Below, piece by piece: positions 44,516-54,357 of a stretch of DNA of 64,000 nucleotides. Numbering within the stretch: the stretch's first letter is position 1; each line of letters opens with the position of its first letter. Source of the DNA: Tenodera sinensis. Taxonomy: Eukaryota > Arthropoda > Insecta > Mantodea > Mantidae. Location: positions 54,637,716 to 54,701,715 of the forward strand of contig CM060969.1 in NCBI GenBank assembly GCA_030765045.1, written 5' to 3'. The translations under genes and the position numbers were made by a program. Under the pieces are notes generated by a model. The model was not told the origin of the DNA, did not search any database, and saw only the letters and a program-made list of their open reading frames with translations.

Positions 44516-45257
44516 TTATCGTACATCATAAACCAAATGCTGCAACAATAAATGTATCAGCATAACACTTACGAAAATGTAATAGTATTGATGTTTATGG
44601 TATCCACTTACAAGATTGATGACCTCAAACAGTATTACAACTTTAGTACTTATGTTTCTCGCACTATATTTATCTGAAAGTTCATCTTCCTCAATTGTTG
44701 CAGCATTATACAAATTTTTTGTTGAGATAAACTTTAACATCTCGGTGGCTTGCAGATTTTCGGAGCTACCATATTCTTTCATAAGCTGAGACAACGGAAT
44801 AAGTCCATTTACCGTATCTGGCGCCAATCTGTTTCTAATTTTGGTTTTTATTAAACCTAGTGTTTCTGTGGGGTAATGAAATCACTGATAATGCAACCTC
44901 CGCCATGTCTTTAAAACAGTATTTCCACCAAGGTGACATGAGTTTAACAGCACTCCAGAAACTGTCAGGTTCAGGCATGTTCTTATTTCGCACGGAATAT
45001 CACTTATTCCGAGTTTCCTCCATTGAACATCAATTTTTCTGAACAGTGCCCTCTTCATTGAGATTACCAGATCTGAGCACACTGGTAACAAGAGGATAAA
45101 GGTAAAAGGGCTAGTAGCGTATGAAATGGTTGCTTTAGAGGTGTGGAGACAGGCCATGAGGGTAAAAGTGATGTCGCTATTTGTAATTAATTTCATTTCG
45201 TTGGTGTGGAAAACCAGTGGAAATGAGAAATTATCGTACATCCCCATAGTTATCGTC
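44516..45257 (-). pseudogene. hAT transposase C-terminal dimerisation relic
   Basis: Minus-strand pieces in three frames read IDVQWRKLGISDIP, then MPEPDSFWSAVKL, FKDMAEVALSVISLPH and GLIKTKIRNRLAPDTVNGLI. This is the hAT dimerisation signature: a W near a conserved region, A...LS.P.SNA..ER.FS, then KTK.RNRL...TV..L. Frameshifts separate the pieces. It is a different hAT lineage from the ZMYM1-like copies at 39822 and 54358, whose equivalent reads SDPERCFSTLKRIKTFLRN. Confidence 0.55.
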
Positions 45258-45261
45258 CGAG

Positions 45262-46221
45262 TTGACAACCATGAGTTCAAGCATTCAAATTATGTATGTT
45301 AAGAAAAGTGATACTCCAACTAGTGTTCTAAAATTATTGGCATTAGAGACAATCCATACTAGATTTCCAGAACACGAATGGCTCCATATTTATACTGATA
45401 GATCATTAATATCAAACCAAGATGGAACAGGTGCTGGAGTCACATGTCACCTCTTTTCCTATTACAAATCTTTAAGTTATGGAACTACGAACTTTGATGG
45501 AGAAATTGAAGCAATTCGAAAAGCCCTACAAAATCTTTTGTACAGAATTTCACATTTTCAGCAAGCACTTATTCTCTCAGATTCCAGGGCAGCAATTATA
45601 TCAATTACTTCCAAGTTGTCACCAAAAAACCAAACAATTATAGAATGTTGGAAAATGCTTAGCCATCTAACTGCACTTCAAAAACACCTAGTCTTCCAAT
45701 GGATACCAGCTCACTGTGCACTGAGTGGTACCAGCAATGTGCAGAAATCTATAGTTAATCTACCATTTTATGCAGCTAAAAGATTAGTCAACTCTGAATT
45801 CAAAAACATTATTGAAAAATATTACTATGAAAAATCAAAAAATAAAAGATGGGAACTACCAAACATTCAAACAGTAATTCCTGAGTATCCTCGAAAAACA
45901 GCAGTTGCAACCTTCAGGTTGATTACAGGACATGATTTTCTGGCAAAACATTTAAACAGAATTGGGATATATTCTTCACCACTTTGTCCTCTAGGTGATC
46001 TGCAAGAGGAAATGGATCGAGACCACGTTCAAATATGCCCGGCCACTTCTAATGCCCCATCCATCAGTGAAAAAATATTGGAGAGCAAGAGGATTAATGG
46101 CTTCATTGTCAGAAATCCAGTATTAGCTAATAACATAATTATCGTACGGGTTGGCAAACCTGATGATGGTCTGTTTTCCACTCTCGCTGTCAGTTGTCTC
46201 CAGCTTTCTTACTATCGATAA
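45262..46221 (+). pseudogene. LINE 3' fragment encoding RNase H (I/Jockey-superclade), RT missing
   Basis: A 319-codon open frame. Residues ~35-160 form an RNase H domain: HIYTDRSLISNQDGTGAGV, FDGEIEAIRKAL, LILSDSRAAIISI and LVFQWIPAHCALSG. These fit the D-E-D positions, with YTDRS in place of the usual YTDGS. The end of the domain (expected N(E/D)xAD) has been deleted or altered. A degraded zinc motif follows (CPLGDLQEEMDRDHVQICP, second Cys lost). In a shifted frame comes KYWRARGLMASL, the usual C-terminal block. No RT is present (5' truncation), so this is a dead element, although the frame is long. Confidence 0.75.
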
Positions 46222-46475
46222 AACTGTTGCCTTTCTTGGAAAATCGTGCACATTGGATTCTCTCCCAAATTCCCCTTGTGATACCAATGAATTTGTCGTC
46301 CAAGACGTTGTCACGATGAAAACCGCTCTTGAAGTGAGTACTCGTTTGTGTTTCTGTTACGACAGACTGTCAACAACAATATCAACAAGATTTTTCACAA
46401 TAAAAACATGATCTCGAAGTGAATACTGTATATTTCTGTTACGACTACAAACTAAAGATCGTCAAAAGTGTTATC

Positions 46476-46703
46476 GTCGGTCTGGGTGGCTCAGTTGGTT
46501 AGACGCTGGTCTACTGATACCAAGGTCGCGGGTTCAAACCCGGCCCAGGCCGATGGTTTTTAAGTGTGCTTAAAAACGACAGCTCCATGTCAGTAGATTT
46601 ACTGGCTTGTAAAAGAACTCCTGCGGGACAAAATTCCGACACACCGGCGACGCTGATATGATCCTGGCAATTGACAGCGTCGTTAAACAACAAAATAATT
46701 TTT
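46476..46703 (+). mobile_element. Talua-like tRNA-derived SINE
   Basis: The head has a tRNA-like acceptor stem (GGTCTGG pairing with CCAGGCC), box A GTGGCTCAGTTGGTTAGAC and box B CGGGTTCAAACCCGG. The anticodon arm pairs poorly, so this is not a tRNA gene. The body (AAGTGTGCTTAAAAACGACA, then GTAAAAGAACTCCTGCGGGA) and 3' end (CCGGCGACGCTGATATGATC, then GAGCGTCGTTAAA-like text) match what I remember of Talua-type SINEs from termites. Likely target duplication: AAAAGTGTTATC at 46464-46475 versus AAAATGTTATC at 46704-46714. Confidence 0.75.
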
Positions 46704-46714
46704 AAAATGTTATC

Positions 46715-47034
46715 AATGCTTGCCATAAAAATCAACAAACTAGGCAACAATGGTCAGCGGCACTCATTCTCCCAGTGAGATCATGAAAGCAAATTTCACA
46801 TTTGTACGAGCTTTCAGAGGGAAACTATGGTCCATTAGAGTACTCAAGTTTATGTGGATCGCATAGTACAAACCACTCTTACAAAAACGTGTTCTTGTAT
46901 CTACTTCTTGTATAGATAAACTTTCATGAAATTCTATGTTTTATGCATGATCACGCTAAAAAATAAATAGCGACTTACTACTTCAAAAAATTGATGTGTT
47001 ACATTTATTGGACTTTTTCTCTGCCCATTATTCA
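46715..47034. other. Unassigned, with possible decayed ACTTTCTC 5' sequence
   Basis: Phrases such as ACAAACCACTCTTACAAAAA near 46870 resemble the 5' part of the ACTTTCTC repeat, but the match is weak. Confidence 0.3.
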
Positions 47035-47572
47035 ATGTCTTTTTGAACCTTATTCTACTCGTACTATGTACTTCGACATAAACATTTGTAGAAACGTTTT
47101 ATTACATTAGTGCACTTGACTTCCGGTTTTATTACATATTTTCTTGCAGATATAATGGGATTAGGGAAATACAGTAGGCTTACGCAATAGTCAAATCTTT
47201 CAAGAGGTGGTCGCTATTTGATGGCTTTGAAATGCCGTTCTATTGGCTTAATCCCATCCCAGAAAAAACACATAACGGTTCTCCATTTGAGAAAAGTGTA
47301 AGTGCTTTAATATTTAAACCACTAACAAGGAAGATCTCAGAAATGGTTAATGCTATTAAAGGTTTTATCAGACATAATTTGTGTGCTTCAGCAAGATCTA
47401 CATTTTTTGTGCAGTAAGACTGTGCCTCCCACACAATACCAGTTACGAGTTAAGATGTTCAGAATGAAAATAACTTCCCAGGCTATTCCCAGAAATGTTC
47501 ATTCTTGTGTCATGAAACTATCTTAATTATAGGTATGGTATTTTAATAAAAGTCGTATAGCCGAGCTGTTTG
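47035..47572 (+). mobile_element. ACTTTCTC-family dispersed repeat, copy 12, left half
   Basis: Runs from CCTTATTCTACTCGTACTA through GTAGGCTTACGCAATAGTCA to ATTTTAATAAAAGTCGTATA, then stops at AGCTGTTTG (47564-47572). The right half resumes at 49484. Confidence 0.65.
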
Positions 47573-47606
47573 CAATCTTTTATTTCGTCCTTTTTATCTC
47601 CAGTTC

Positions 47607-48264
47607 CGATCCCGGAAGTTTTATCATCTGCTGCGACTCTCTGAGCCCACTGCAGGCATTGCAATAGTTTGTCGGCACGTCAGCACTAATTATGAAAATT
47701 CAGACACTCGTTTCGCAGTGACTCTCGCGTGGATACCAGATTGTTTTTACCTGGACCCCAGGCCACGTAGGCATTCCCCGCAATGAAGCGGCTGATGAGG
47801 CTGCTAAGTCTGCCTGCCGTTTGCCGGAGATTTTTACACGCAGTCTTCCTTACACGGATGTACATCGGCACTTCCGTCGCCATTTTTTATCTGTCTGGCA
47901 ACAATCATGGGAAGCGTTGGGTATCACTGGCACTCAATTACGGACGATCAAGGAAACCGTGCAACCTTGGATAACATCTTCAAGGGATACCAGGCGGGCA
48001 GAAGTCATCTGGGCCCGCCTGAGAATAGGTCACACGCGCATCACGCATGGACACTATCTGCGTGGTGAGCCGGCGCCGGTATGTTCCACCTGTGGCGTTC
48101 AGCTCTCTGTGGCCCATGTCCTAGTTGATTGTCCGCGCTACATTCGTGAGCGCCAGTTGTTTGGCCTGGGTTCTACTTTAAAGTCGATCTTAGGCGACGA
48201 CCCGGTAGCTGTGGATTCAGTGCTGGGGTTTGTCGGCAGTATTGGCTTTGGTAAGCAAATTTAA
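47607..48264 (+). pseudogene. LINE 3' fragment: RNase H end plus zinc motif
   Basis: One frame, broken by a few stops, reads SDPGSFIICCDSLSPLQALQ, TSALIMKIQTLVSQ and VFTWTPGHVGIPRNEAADEA. This is the second half of an RNase H domain (DS, then TPGHVGI.GNE.AD). It continues without stops from ~47730: VHRHFRRHFLSVWQQSWEAL, RLRIGHTRITHGHYLRGEPA, then CSTCGVQLSVAHVLVDCPRY (CX2C...HX4C zinc motif) and the C terminus. These are typical I/R1-group ORF2 ends. The upstream RT is absent. An AT-rich, T-rich 3' UTR follows to ~48480. Confidence 0.75.
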
Positions 48265-48638
48265 ATTTTATTTCGTGGTTTTACTTTTTACCTTTTACAT
48301 TTTATCTGCTTACCTTTTTAGATAATTTTACACGTTTTTAACTATTTTGAGCTTACCTTTTAGACAAGTTTTAAGTTTTAACTGTTTTAGCTTTAGTTTT
48401 AATATTTAAGTTTGAGTTTTAAGTGGTGGTGAGTTTTTTATCTTTTGACTTGGGGCTCTACAGTCCGTCTGGTCTAACTTGGAACATGACCTTCTTAGCG
48501 CTACCCCTCCCTGTGATAGGGGAGGGATGACAACACCTCGCCACGGCTATCCGCGACTGCCTAGTCTGCGTCTGTCGGTAATACGTGTTTCTACGAGTGT
48601 ACGGGCTGCTTATGTACCCTTAATATTGAGAGTGAAAT

Positions 48639-49304
48639 ATGGAAATGCTGGTGATGCGTTTAGTCCTGCTCATTGTGTTGACAATCGTATTGTTCCAAGC
48701 TAGTGTTGGAAGAAAGGGGAAACCTCTTCAATCTGATGCACAGGAAGTTGTATGTTTGGTACATAAGTGTTTTACTGATGAACTAGAGGCGTTAACATCG
48801 GGTAAACCAACAATGTCCGTGACACAGGTCATGGAAAGAACCGCCGCAGCTACTGGTGTATCTCGCACTTCAATATACAGAATTTTGCAAGAAAAGAAGA
48901 AAGCAGACGAGAATGGGACCGCTGTTAGAACACCAAACGACCAAACAGACAACCGACAAGCACAACAGCCGCTTCATTTACAAAGGCGGCTATTCGTAGT
49001 ACAATTTATAGGTCGTACACATCGCATTTCTTGCCCGAAAATTGGAAAGCTGTCTGTGAGCATGTGAAGCGCGTAGAAGAAATGTACTGGGGAAAAAGAC
49101 GAATTAATGGACGACATATTGGACAGTTTCAACATAAATTTAGAATACAGTTACTCTGAATCGGAAGATGCGTGTGAAGACTGCGGATGTGATCCAGCAT
49201 CCGATATCCATGAAGCCGAAGATCTTACCAGCTTACCGGTACCCTCCAAGGAACCCTTCTTGGACGGGATCTCTACACTGCAGCTATCTAACAGCAGCTC
49301 TTAA
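48639..49304 (+). pseudogene. Internally deleted DDE-type transposase (N-terminal HTH joined to C-terminal tail)
   Basis: The first frame (48639-49067) encodes, after a 24-residue hydrophobic leader of doubtful reality, GRKGKPLQSDAQEVVCLVHK, PTMSVTQVMERTAAATGVSR and TSIYRILQEKKK. This is the helix-turn-helix of an insect DDE transposase type also seen at 14990-15185. In the next frame (~48970-49304) comes FTKAAIRSTIYRSYTSHFLP, ENWKAVCEHVKRVEEMYW, DSFNINLEYSYSESED and an acidic C terminus. In the full proteins FTKAAIR... precedes the DDE domain and ...PENWKA..HV...E..W follows it. The catalytic core has thus been deleted cleanly around 49028. It is non-functional. Confidence 0.55.
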
Positions 49305-49483
49305 AGCGCTGCTCTCTGATACCTGCGCTATAGTGAGGCAGTCAATCGCACCGTTGCATGTTGCATGGAACCGATGCGAAATGGGATTAGGCAGTCATAG
49401 GGTACCCACAAGAGGGCGGGCAGTAGTGCGTTCTCTCTCTAATTCCCATGTTTCAACATAAACCGAACGAACTGTAGTGACCT

Positions 49484-49905
49484 AGCTGTTTGAAGCATTT
49501 TTGAGAAAATCAAATTTTTCGAAAAATGTTCTGCTTAAGGGTAGTTTAGGGTGAGAGATTTTCTTGAAAATCTTCGTTTGGCATCCTTGCAAGAAGTAAA
49601 CTTGCTGTTCAACCGACTTTTAGTTTTTGGGTTATTGCTGTTCACAGGCGCCCATCGCCCAGACAGACACGGACATTTAAAAAAAAAAAGATTTTTTATT
49701 AGATTTACGGAGCCCTAAATCGTGTATTTCCGGTGAATCTTCATATAGGTAGGGTGGAATGTACCTACCAAAGAGAATGGAGAGAAAGTAAAACTGCTTT
49801 CTTTTACTCAGAGGGCCTAGAAACATATATTTCCATAAAATCTTCACGTCAGATGTTTGGCTGAAGTGCAATTCTTCCTTTACCTATTATAGGTAAGTAG
49901 AAGAG
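49484..49905 (+). mobile_element. ACTTTCTC-family dispersed repeat, copy 12, right half
   Basis: Resumes AGCATTTTTGAGAAAATCAA, AGGGTAGTTTAGGGTGAGAG and CATCCTTGCAAGAAGTAAAC, and reaches the terminus CCTATTATAGGTAAGTAGAA. Confidence 0.65.
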
Positions 49906-50471
49906 GAGTGAGCATAGTCTGGGAGATGAATGGGTACGTATTATTACTTTTACCACGTAATCTACTTCATTTTCCACTACCGTATTGTGAATTATAACTT
50001 TGTGGGAATGATTGCGGTTCAATAAATACTACAATTAGAAGAAGAGGAAGCATGAAGTATTCGAAAGTAAGGATTTTTGGCACGCTTAAGAAGTACATAC
50101 CTACTTAAGCAATAGTATATTGTGATATAAGAATGGTACGTGATTTTTACGAAAAGATGAGGTGCAATCGGGATAATTAGTATTTTAATATGGCGTATGA
50201 ATAAAATGTGAAATATAACATTCATCTTTACATGGTGTCATGATGGTTGACACATGGTTGATGATTAACTATAGTATCTTTTGTATCTCTCTCTAGATTT
50301 TTAGACATGAGAAAAGTACAGCCGATTTTTCTAATTTTCTTCGATTTCAGAATCAATGCACCCATACAAGTTAGCCGCCATGATTACTATGGGCAATTAC
50401 TGATTTGAGTACGGCCTACTCCGTTTATCTCGTGGAACATGTATTAAGATTCAATGACTCACTGCATAATA
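49906..50471. other. Unassigned AT-rich sequence
   Basis: Nothing recognised. The reading frame of the LINE at 50483 extends back into this region only by chance. Confidence 0.4.
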
Positions 50472-50482
50472 TCTTCGATCGT

Positions 50483-51534
50483 AACACCCTTCCTACTCAT
50501 AGGGGCTGCAACCTATACCTCTTTGCTGACGACACTGCAATAACCTCAGACTCATCACATCACGATATTGCAGTGCAAAGATTGCAACGCTATGCCGACA
50601 TGCTAACTGTATGGTTTGCCACGTGGCGACTAAACATCAACGCCGCCAAATCCACGGCCATCACTTTTACGAGACGTCATCTACAGGATGTGAACAACAT
50701 ACGTCTGTCAGGAGTTGACATTCCCTGGTCAACGGAAGCCACTTACTTAGACGTCAAATTGGATGTGAAGCTAACATGGAAGCCACATATCATGAGCTTA
50801 GTCTGCAAGATCAACAGACGTTTAGGATTATTGTACCCCTTGTACAATAAAAAATCCGTGATGTCACTAAGGAATAAAATCCTAGTGTACAAGCAAGTTG
50901 TAAGGCCAGCTCTAACCTACGCTTGTCAAGTCTGGGGTTCTGCAGCGAGGACCAATCTCTACCCACTACAGGTACTGCAGAACCGCTACCTAAGAGCTTC
51001 AGTAGCCGCTGACTGGTACATCCCCAACGAAAATATACATAAAGACCTCAAACTCCCAACGCTCATCGACTACATCAAGAGCCTTGCCAACACCTTCTAC
51101 GCCAGACTACCAGGCAGCTTTAACGAACTAATAAGAGGTCTCGGGGAGTACGACTTAGACCCCGGCGAGACATACAAGCGACCCAGACTGGTACTTACCA
51201 ATAACTGACTCTGACAAATCACCATCCCCATAATCAACAGTATACCATATCCATCAAAAAAAAAAAAAAAAAAAATCATCATCCCAACACAATACACTTT
51301 CATACCATCTTTTAATTCTTCATCCATAACTTATACTCCACCATCTAACCACCGTCTTCTTTGAATTCTACCATCATTAACCAGTAAGGGATCTAATCCC
51401 GGAATGGTCCAAGGTCAAGGGCGCCTCCCATAGGGAGGATAACCCCTTAATGACCATCACCCAGGGGCTAATCTTCGATCGTCGCACTAATGACCTAGTT
51501 GTCGACGGGCCCTTAAACACCACTACTTACTCAG
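50483..51534 (+). pseudogene. Jockey-clade LINE, 5'-truncated in the RT domain
   Basis: The frame is open to 51208. The element-derived part starts just after TCTTCGATCGT (50472-50482) with LPTHRGCNLYLFADDTAITS, the catalytic FADD block. The thumb (RLNINAAKSTAITFTRRH, LDVKLTWKPHIMSL, LVYKQVVRPALTYACQVWGS) and the Jockey tail (LQNRYLRASVAADWYIPNE, LIDYIKSLANTFYARLPGSF) follow. All residues upstream of 50483 in the same frame are host flank. The 3' UTR contains A20 (51257-51276) and ends with CTAATGACCTAGTTGTCGAC, then GGGCCC. A further TCTTCGATCGTC occurs at 51472-51483 and another at 51535-51546. Confidence 0.8.
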
Positions 51535-51546
51535 TCTTCGATCGTC

Positions 51547-52347
51547 ATTACAACGAAAGTTGAACTGATTTCAGTGCCTTGTTCTTTTTAATTATAACGT
51601 ATGCAATATAAATAAGAGGAAAATTATTGTGGCAGTAAAAATCAACAAGCAGGTTTGATTATATTTTATATCTGTATTAGTCAAAATATTGTTAAGTTTC
51701 AGGGTGTGAGAATGCTGACGGCCCAGGCCTTAAAAGTACGTAATATAGGAGGGTAGGTTAAGTTGGCAGATGTGGATACAGGATAATTCATTTACCTGCA
51801 ATGTCAACGTAACCTGAAAGGTCATGAAATCGTACTATCTCCTAAAAAGTATTATAATGTGTTTCTACACCTCAGTAAAATCATGTTTGCTTTTATTTGC
51901 TTTACTTATTATATGGATGCAAACAATGATTCCGGTTACAATTCGATATACAAAATACCAGAGTTGGAAGCCTCAGCTTTGTACATGAATAACAATAATA
52001 ATACTCACGTAAGGGGGTATCGGGCACAGAGGTCATCAGCTAGAGAACAAACTTGTGAAACATTCCTGTGGCGTATGACTGGATGGTCCCCAATGAGGAA
52101 CCGTGAGATGCATACTGTGTTCCCTTCACGAGAATCTGGCCTAAGGAGTGTGTTTGACATCGATAACTCTGATGTTTTCTGAGAAACATTACATACCAAA
52201 GGGCTTAGGCCTCTTAGAAAACATACGCTCCTGTGCTAGCAATGCTAGGGTACTAACGTTCCCATTTACTTGAAAGGGCCTCTTTAATAGATCTGCAGAA
52301 TCCGCCATGTTGCTTGCACAACACAATTTGTGGGCTTTCAAAGAAAT
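51547..52347. other. Unassigned sequence
   Basis: A 107-codon frame at 51859-52182 has no recognised domain. Confidence 0.35.
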
Positions 52348-53027
52348 CTAATGTGTTGCACTCACATAACTTTCACTATTCGTGCACTAACCATTCTTAC
52401 AAACTCTTATTCCTCTATCTTCTTCATTTCCGTCAAAATAAACATGTGCAGAAATTCCCCTTTTACTGATTGTCTTGTATGTGCAAGGGGAATATGGGAA
52501 CACAGCGATTGTCAAATCCTTTAGAGCTTTGAAATTCCCTTCTCCCTGCACGGCCAAGACATAAAACAGTGAATAAAGAAAAAAGTTTAAGTGTTGCAAA
52601 ACTCACACAAATAACAACGAATATCTCCGAATATTGTTCACTCCACAAAAAATGCATTTGGACATAACTTGTGTGCTTTAACGAGATCTACTTTTTTGTA
52701 TAGTAAGATGCGATCCATCTCTTACGGTTTTCCAGTTATACAAAGTCATCAAAAGTAACCAGCGCTACATAGACCATTGCCAAAAAATTCAAAATGTATA
52801 TTTCATTTGCCACAAAAATATCTTAAACATGTGGCATTTTAATCATCATCGTTAGGACATTTTTAGAAAATCAAAATTTTCTAAAAATGTTCCATACAAA
52901 GGGTACTTTAGGGTGAAGGAGCTTTCTTCAAACTCTTCGTGTCGCATTCTTGAAAGATATTAAATTTAAATACCACTTTGGTTTTTAACGGACCTTTTGT
53001 TTTTGAGTTATGCTGTCCACAGATAGA
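52348..53027 (+). mobile_element. ACTTTCTC-family dispersed repeat, copy 13 (forward, 3' truncated)
   Basis: Starts TAATGTGTTGCACTCACATA and ACTTTCACTATTCGTGCACT. It contains all landmarks to GAGTTATGCTGTCCACAGA, where the microsatellite would normally begin. Confidence 0.75.
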
Positions 53028-53284
53028 CTGTCGTACTGTATACTGCAATCGATTCATTTTGAAAGCATTTCAAGCAAAATTAAACATTTCTAAGCACTAC
53101 TAATGTTATTCACGTGTGTAAACTGGACTAGAACAGCACAGAAAACCTATCTAATAGAATATTTATGTACGATACGTATGTGTTTACATCATCTTTTAGG
53201 GAAGTTGTAAGGCAATTGAAACTAAATTTGCTGGCGTGCGTGTTCCGTTTGTTTGCTTGTAAATAAATTCAGGGAGACGGCATC

Positions 53285-53390
53285 GATTCGTGACAGGAAA
53301 AGAAAGGCAAAACGTGCTTACGGAACAGAAATTAGACCAAATCGGGGAAAGGTTAGAAAAATTTCTTAGGCGCCTTGCACAAGGCAAAAT
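53285..53390 (+). pseudogene. Transposase N-terminal relic, same family as 42830
   Basis: One frame reads KERQNVLTEQKLDQIGERLE, then KFLRRLAQ. This is the N-terminal block LTE.KLDEIG.RLE...LRRLAQQ of an insect mariner/Tc-like transposase and matches the relic at 42838-42905. It then loses similarity. Confidence 0.5.
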
Positions 53391-54357
53391 TACATTATAT
53401 GGAAGCTGAACTAATGCGGTGAATGAAAATTTCCTCAGAAGTTGCCGTAGATGCATTGATGCAGATGATGCACTTCCAATATCTGCTGTGATAAGGCATG
53501 TTTTGTGTTTATTCAGGAAATTTTAATATGATTTGAGATTTGATCTGAGGTGCGTGCATGCATGTGTGACAGGGAGACGGGCCGTGGGACTGCCAACCAA
53601 GTCGTGCAGAACTGTCCGCCTGCTGGCCAAGCTTTGTAGTAAACGTACTGTAGTTTGTTTAAATGCTATAGTAGATTTGCTAGGTTGTAATGTAATGATT
53701 TATTATAGAATACGTGTGTTCATTGTCAAAACACAGTGTTAATATGTTTATCACTTTAGTGGACTTGAATGTCCGAATACTTTGTAAAATGGCATGTATT
53801 ACAAACTATAACAAAGAGACACTGTGACAAATTAAGTACTAAAATGTAGGTTTTAGGTTAATGTTGATATAAACAATGTTAAAAACAGAATACAAGCAAT
53901 ATTCCAAAATGGAGAGGAAACAAAACATAAGCGATATTCCAATATCGACGGAGGATCAAGTATCTGTGTTACAGAATTTCATCTAACACGACGCGGTGTT
54001 TGGAAAACGTTAATGCCTTCTAGATCGATAACAAGATGCTTACGGACACACATACATTCTCGATGAAAATACTGAAATATAACCCTTGAGGCACGCCTTA
54101 AAGTTATTCGCTATTATCCTAACTCATCCTGTATAATTGCTATTGTGTATGATTTCCATCATCAATTGCTTCAAATAAGCCATTCTTACTAAGTGCCAAT
54201 CATAGCTTGTAGCATTGCACACTTTTTACGAGTGAAAATTGGTGTGGGTAAAGTGCCATATGTTAACTCCAATCCTTCACAACATTCCCTTACATTAAAA
54301 CGCTGTTTGAAACCTAAACGTAAAGCTATTTTCTAGACATACAAATAATGTGTTAAG
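53391..54357. other. Unassigned sequence
   Basis: No coding domain recognised. No repeat noticed. Confidence 0.4.

Larger units (their letters stand above)
47573..49483 (+). mobile_element. 1.9-kb insertion splitting ACTTTCTC copy 12, with 9-bp duplication
   Basis: AGCTGTTTG at 47564-47572 and 49484-49492 flanks the block. It contains an RNase-H-bearing LINE 3' fragment followed by an internally deleted DDE-type transposon. The repeat reads continuously across when the block and one 9-mer are removed. Confidence 0.65.

Noticed and set aside
45262..46221. Possible host RNase H gene (long open frame)
   Set aside because: The domain order (RNase H, degraded zinc motif, YWRARGLMASL end) is that of a LINE ORF2. 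The catalytic region is altered and no promoter or introns are seen.
46486..46555. Possible functional tRNA gene
   Set aside because: The acceptor stem and B box are good, but the anticodon arm does not pair properly and the sequence continues into a SINE body.
48639..48710. Secreted protein suggested by the hydrophobic N terminus
   Set aside because: The conserved transposase similarity begins only at GRKGKPLQ. The leader looks like upstream sequence read through after loss of the real start.
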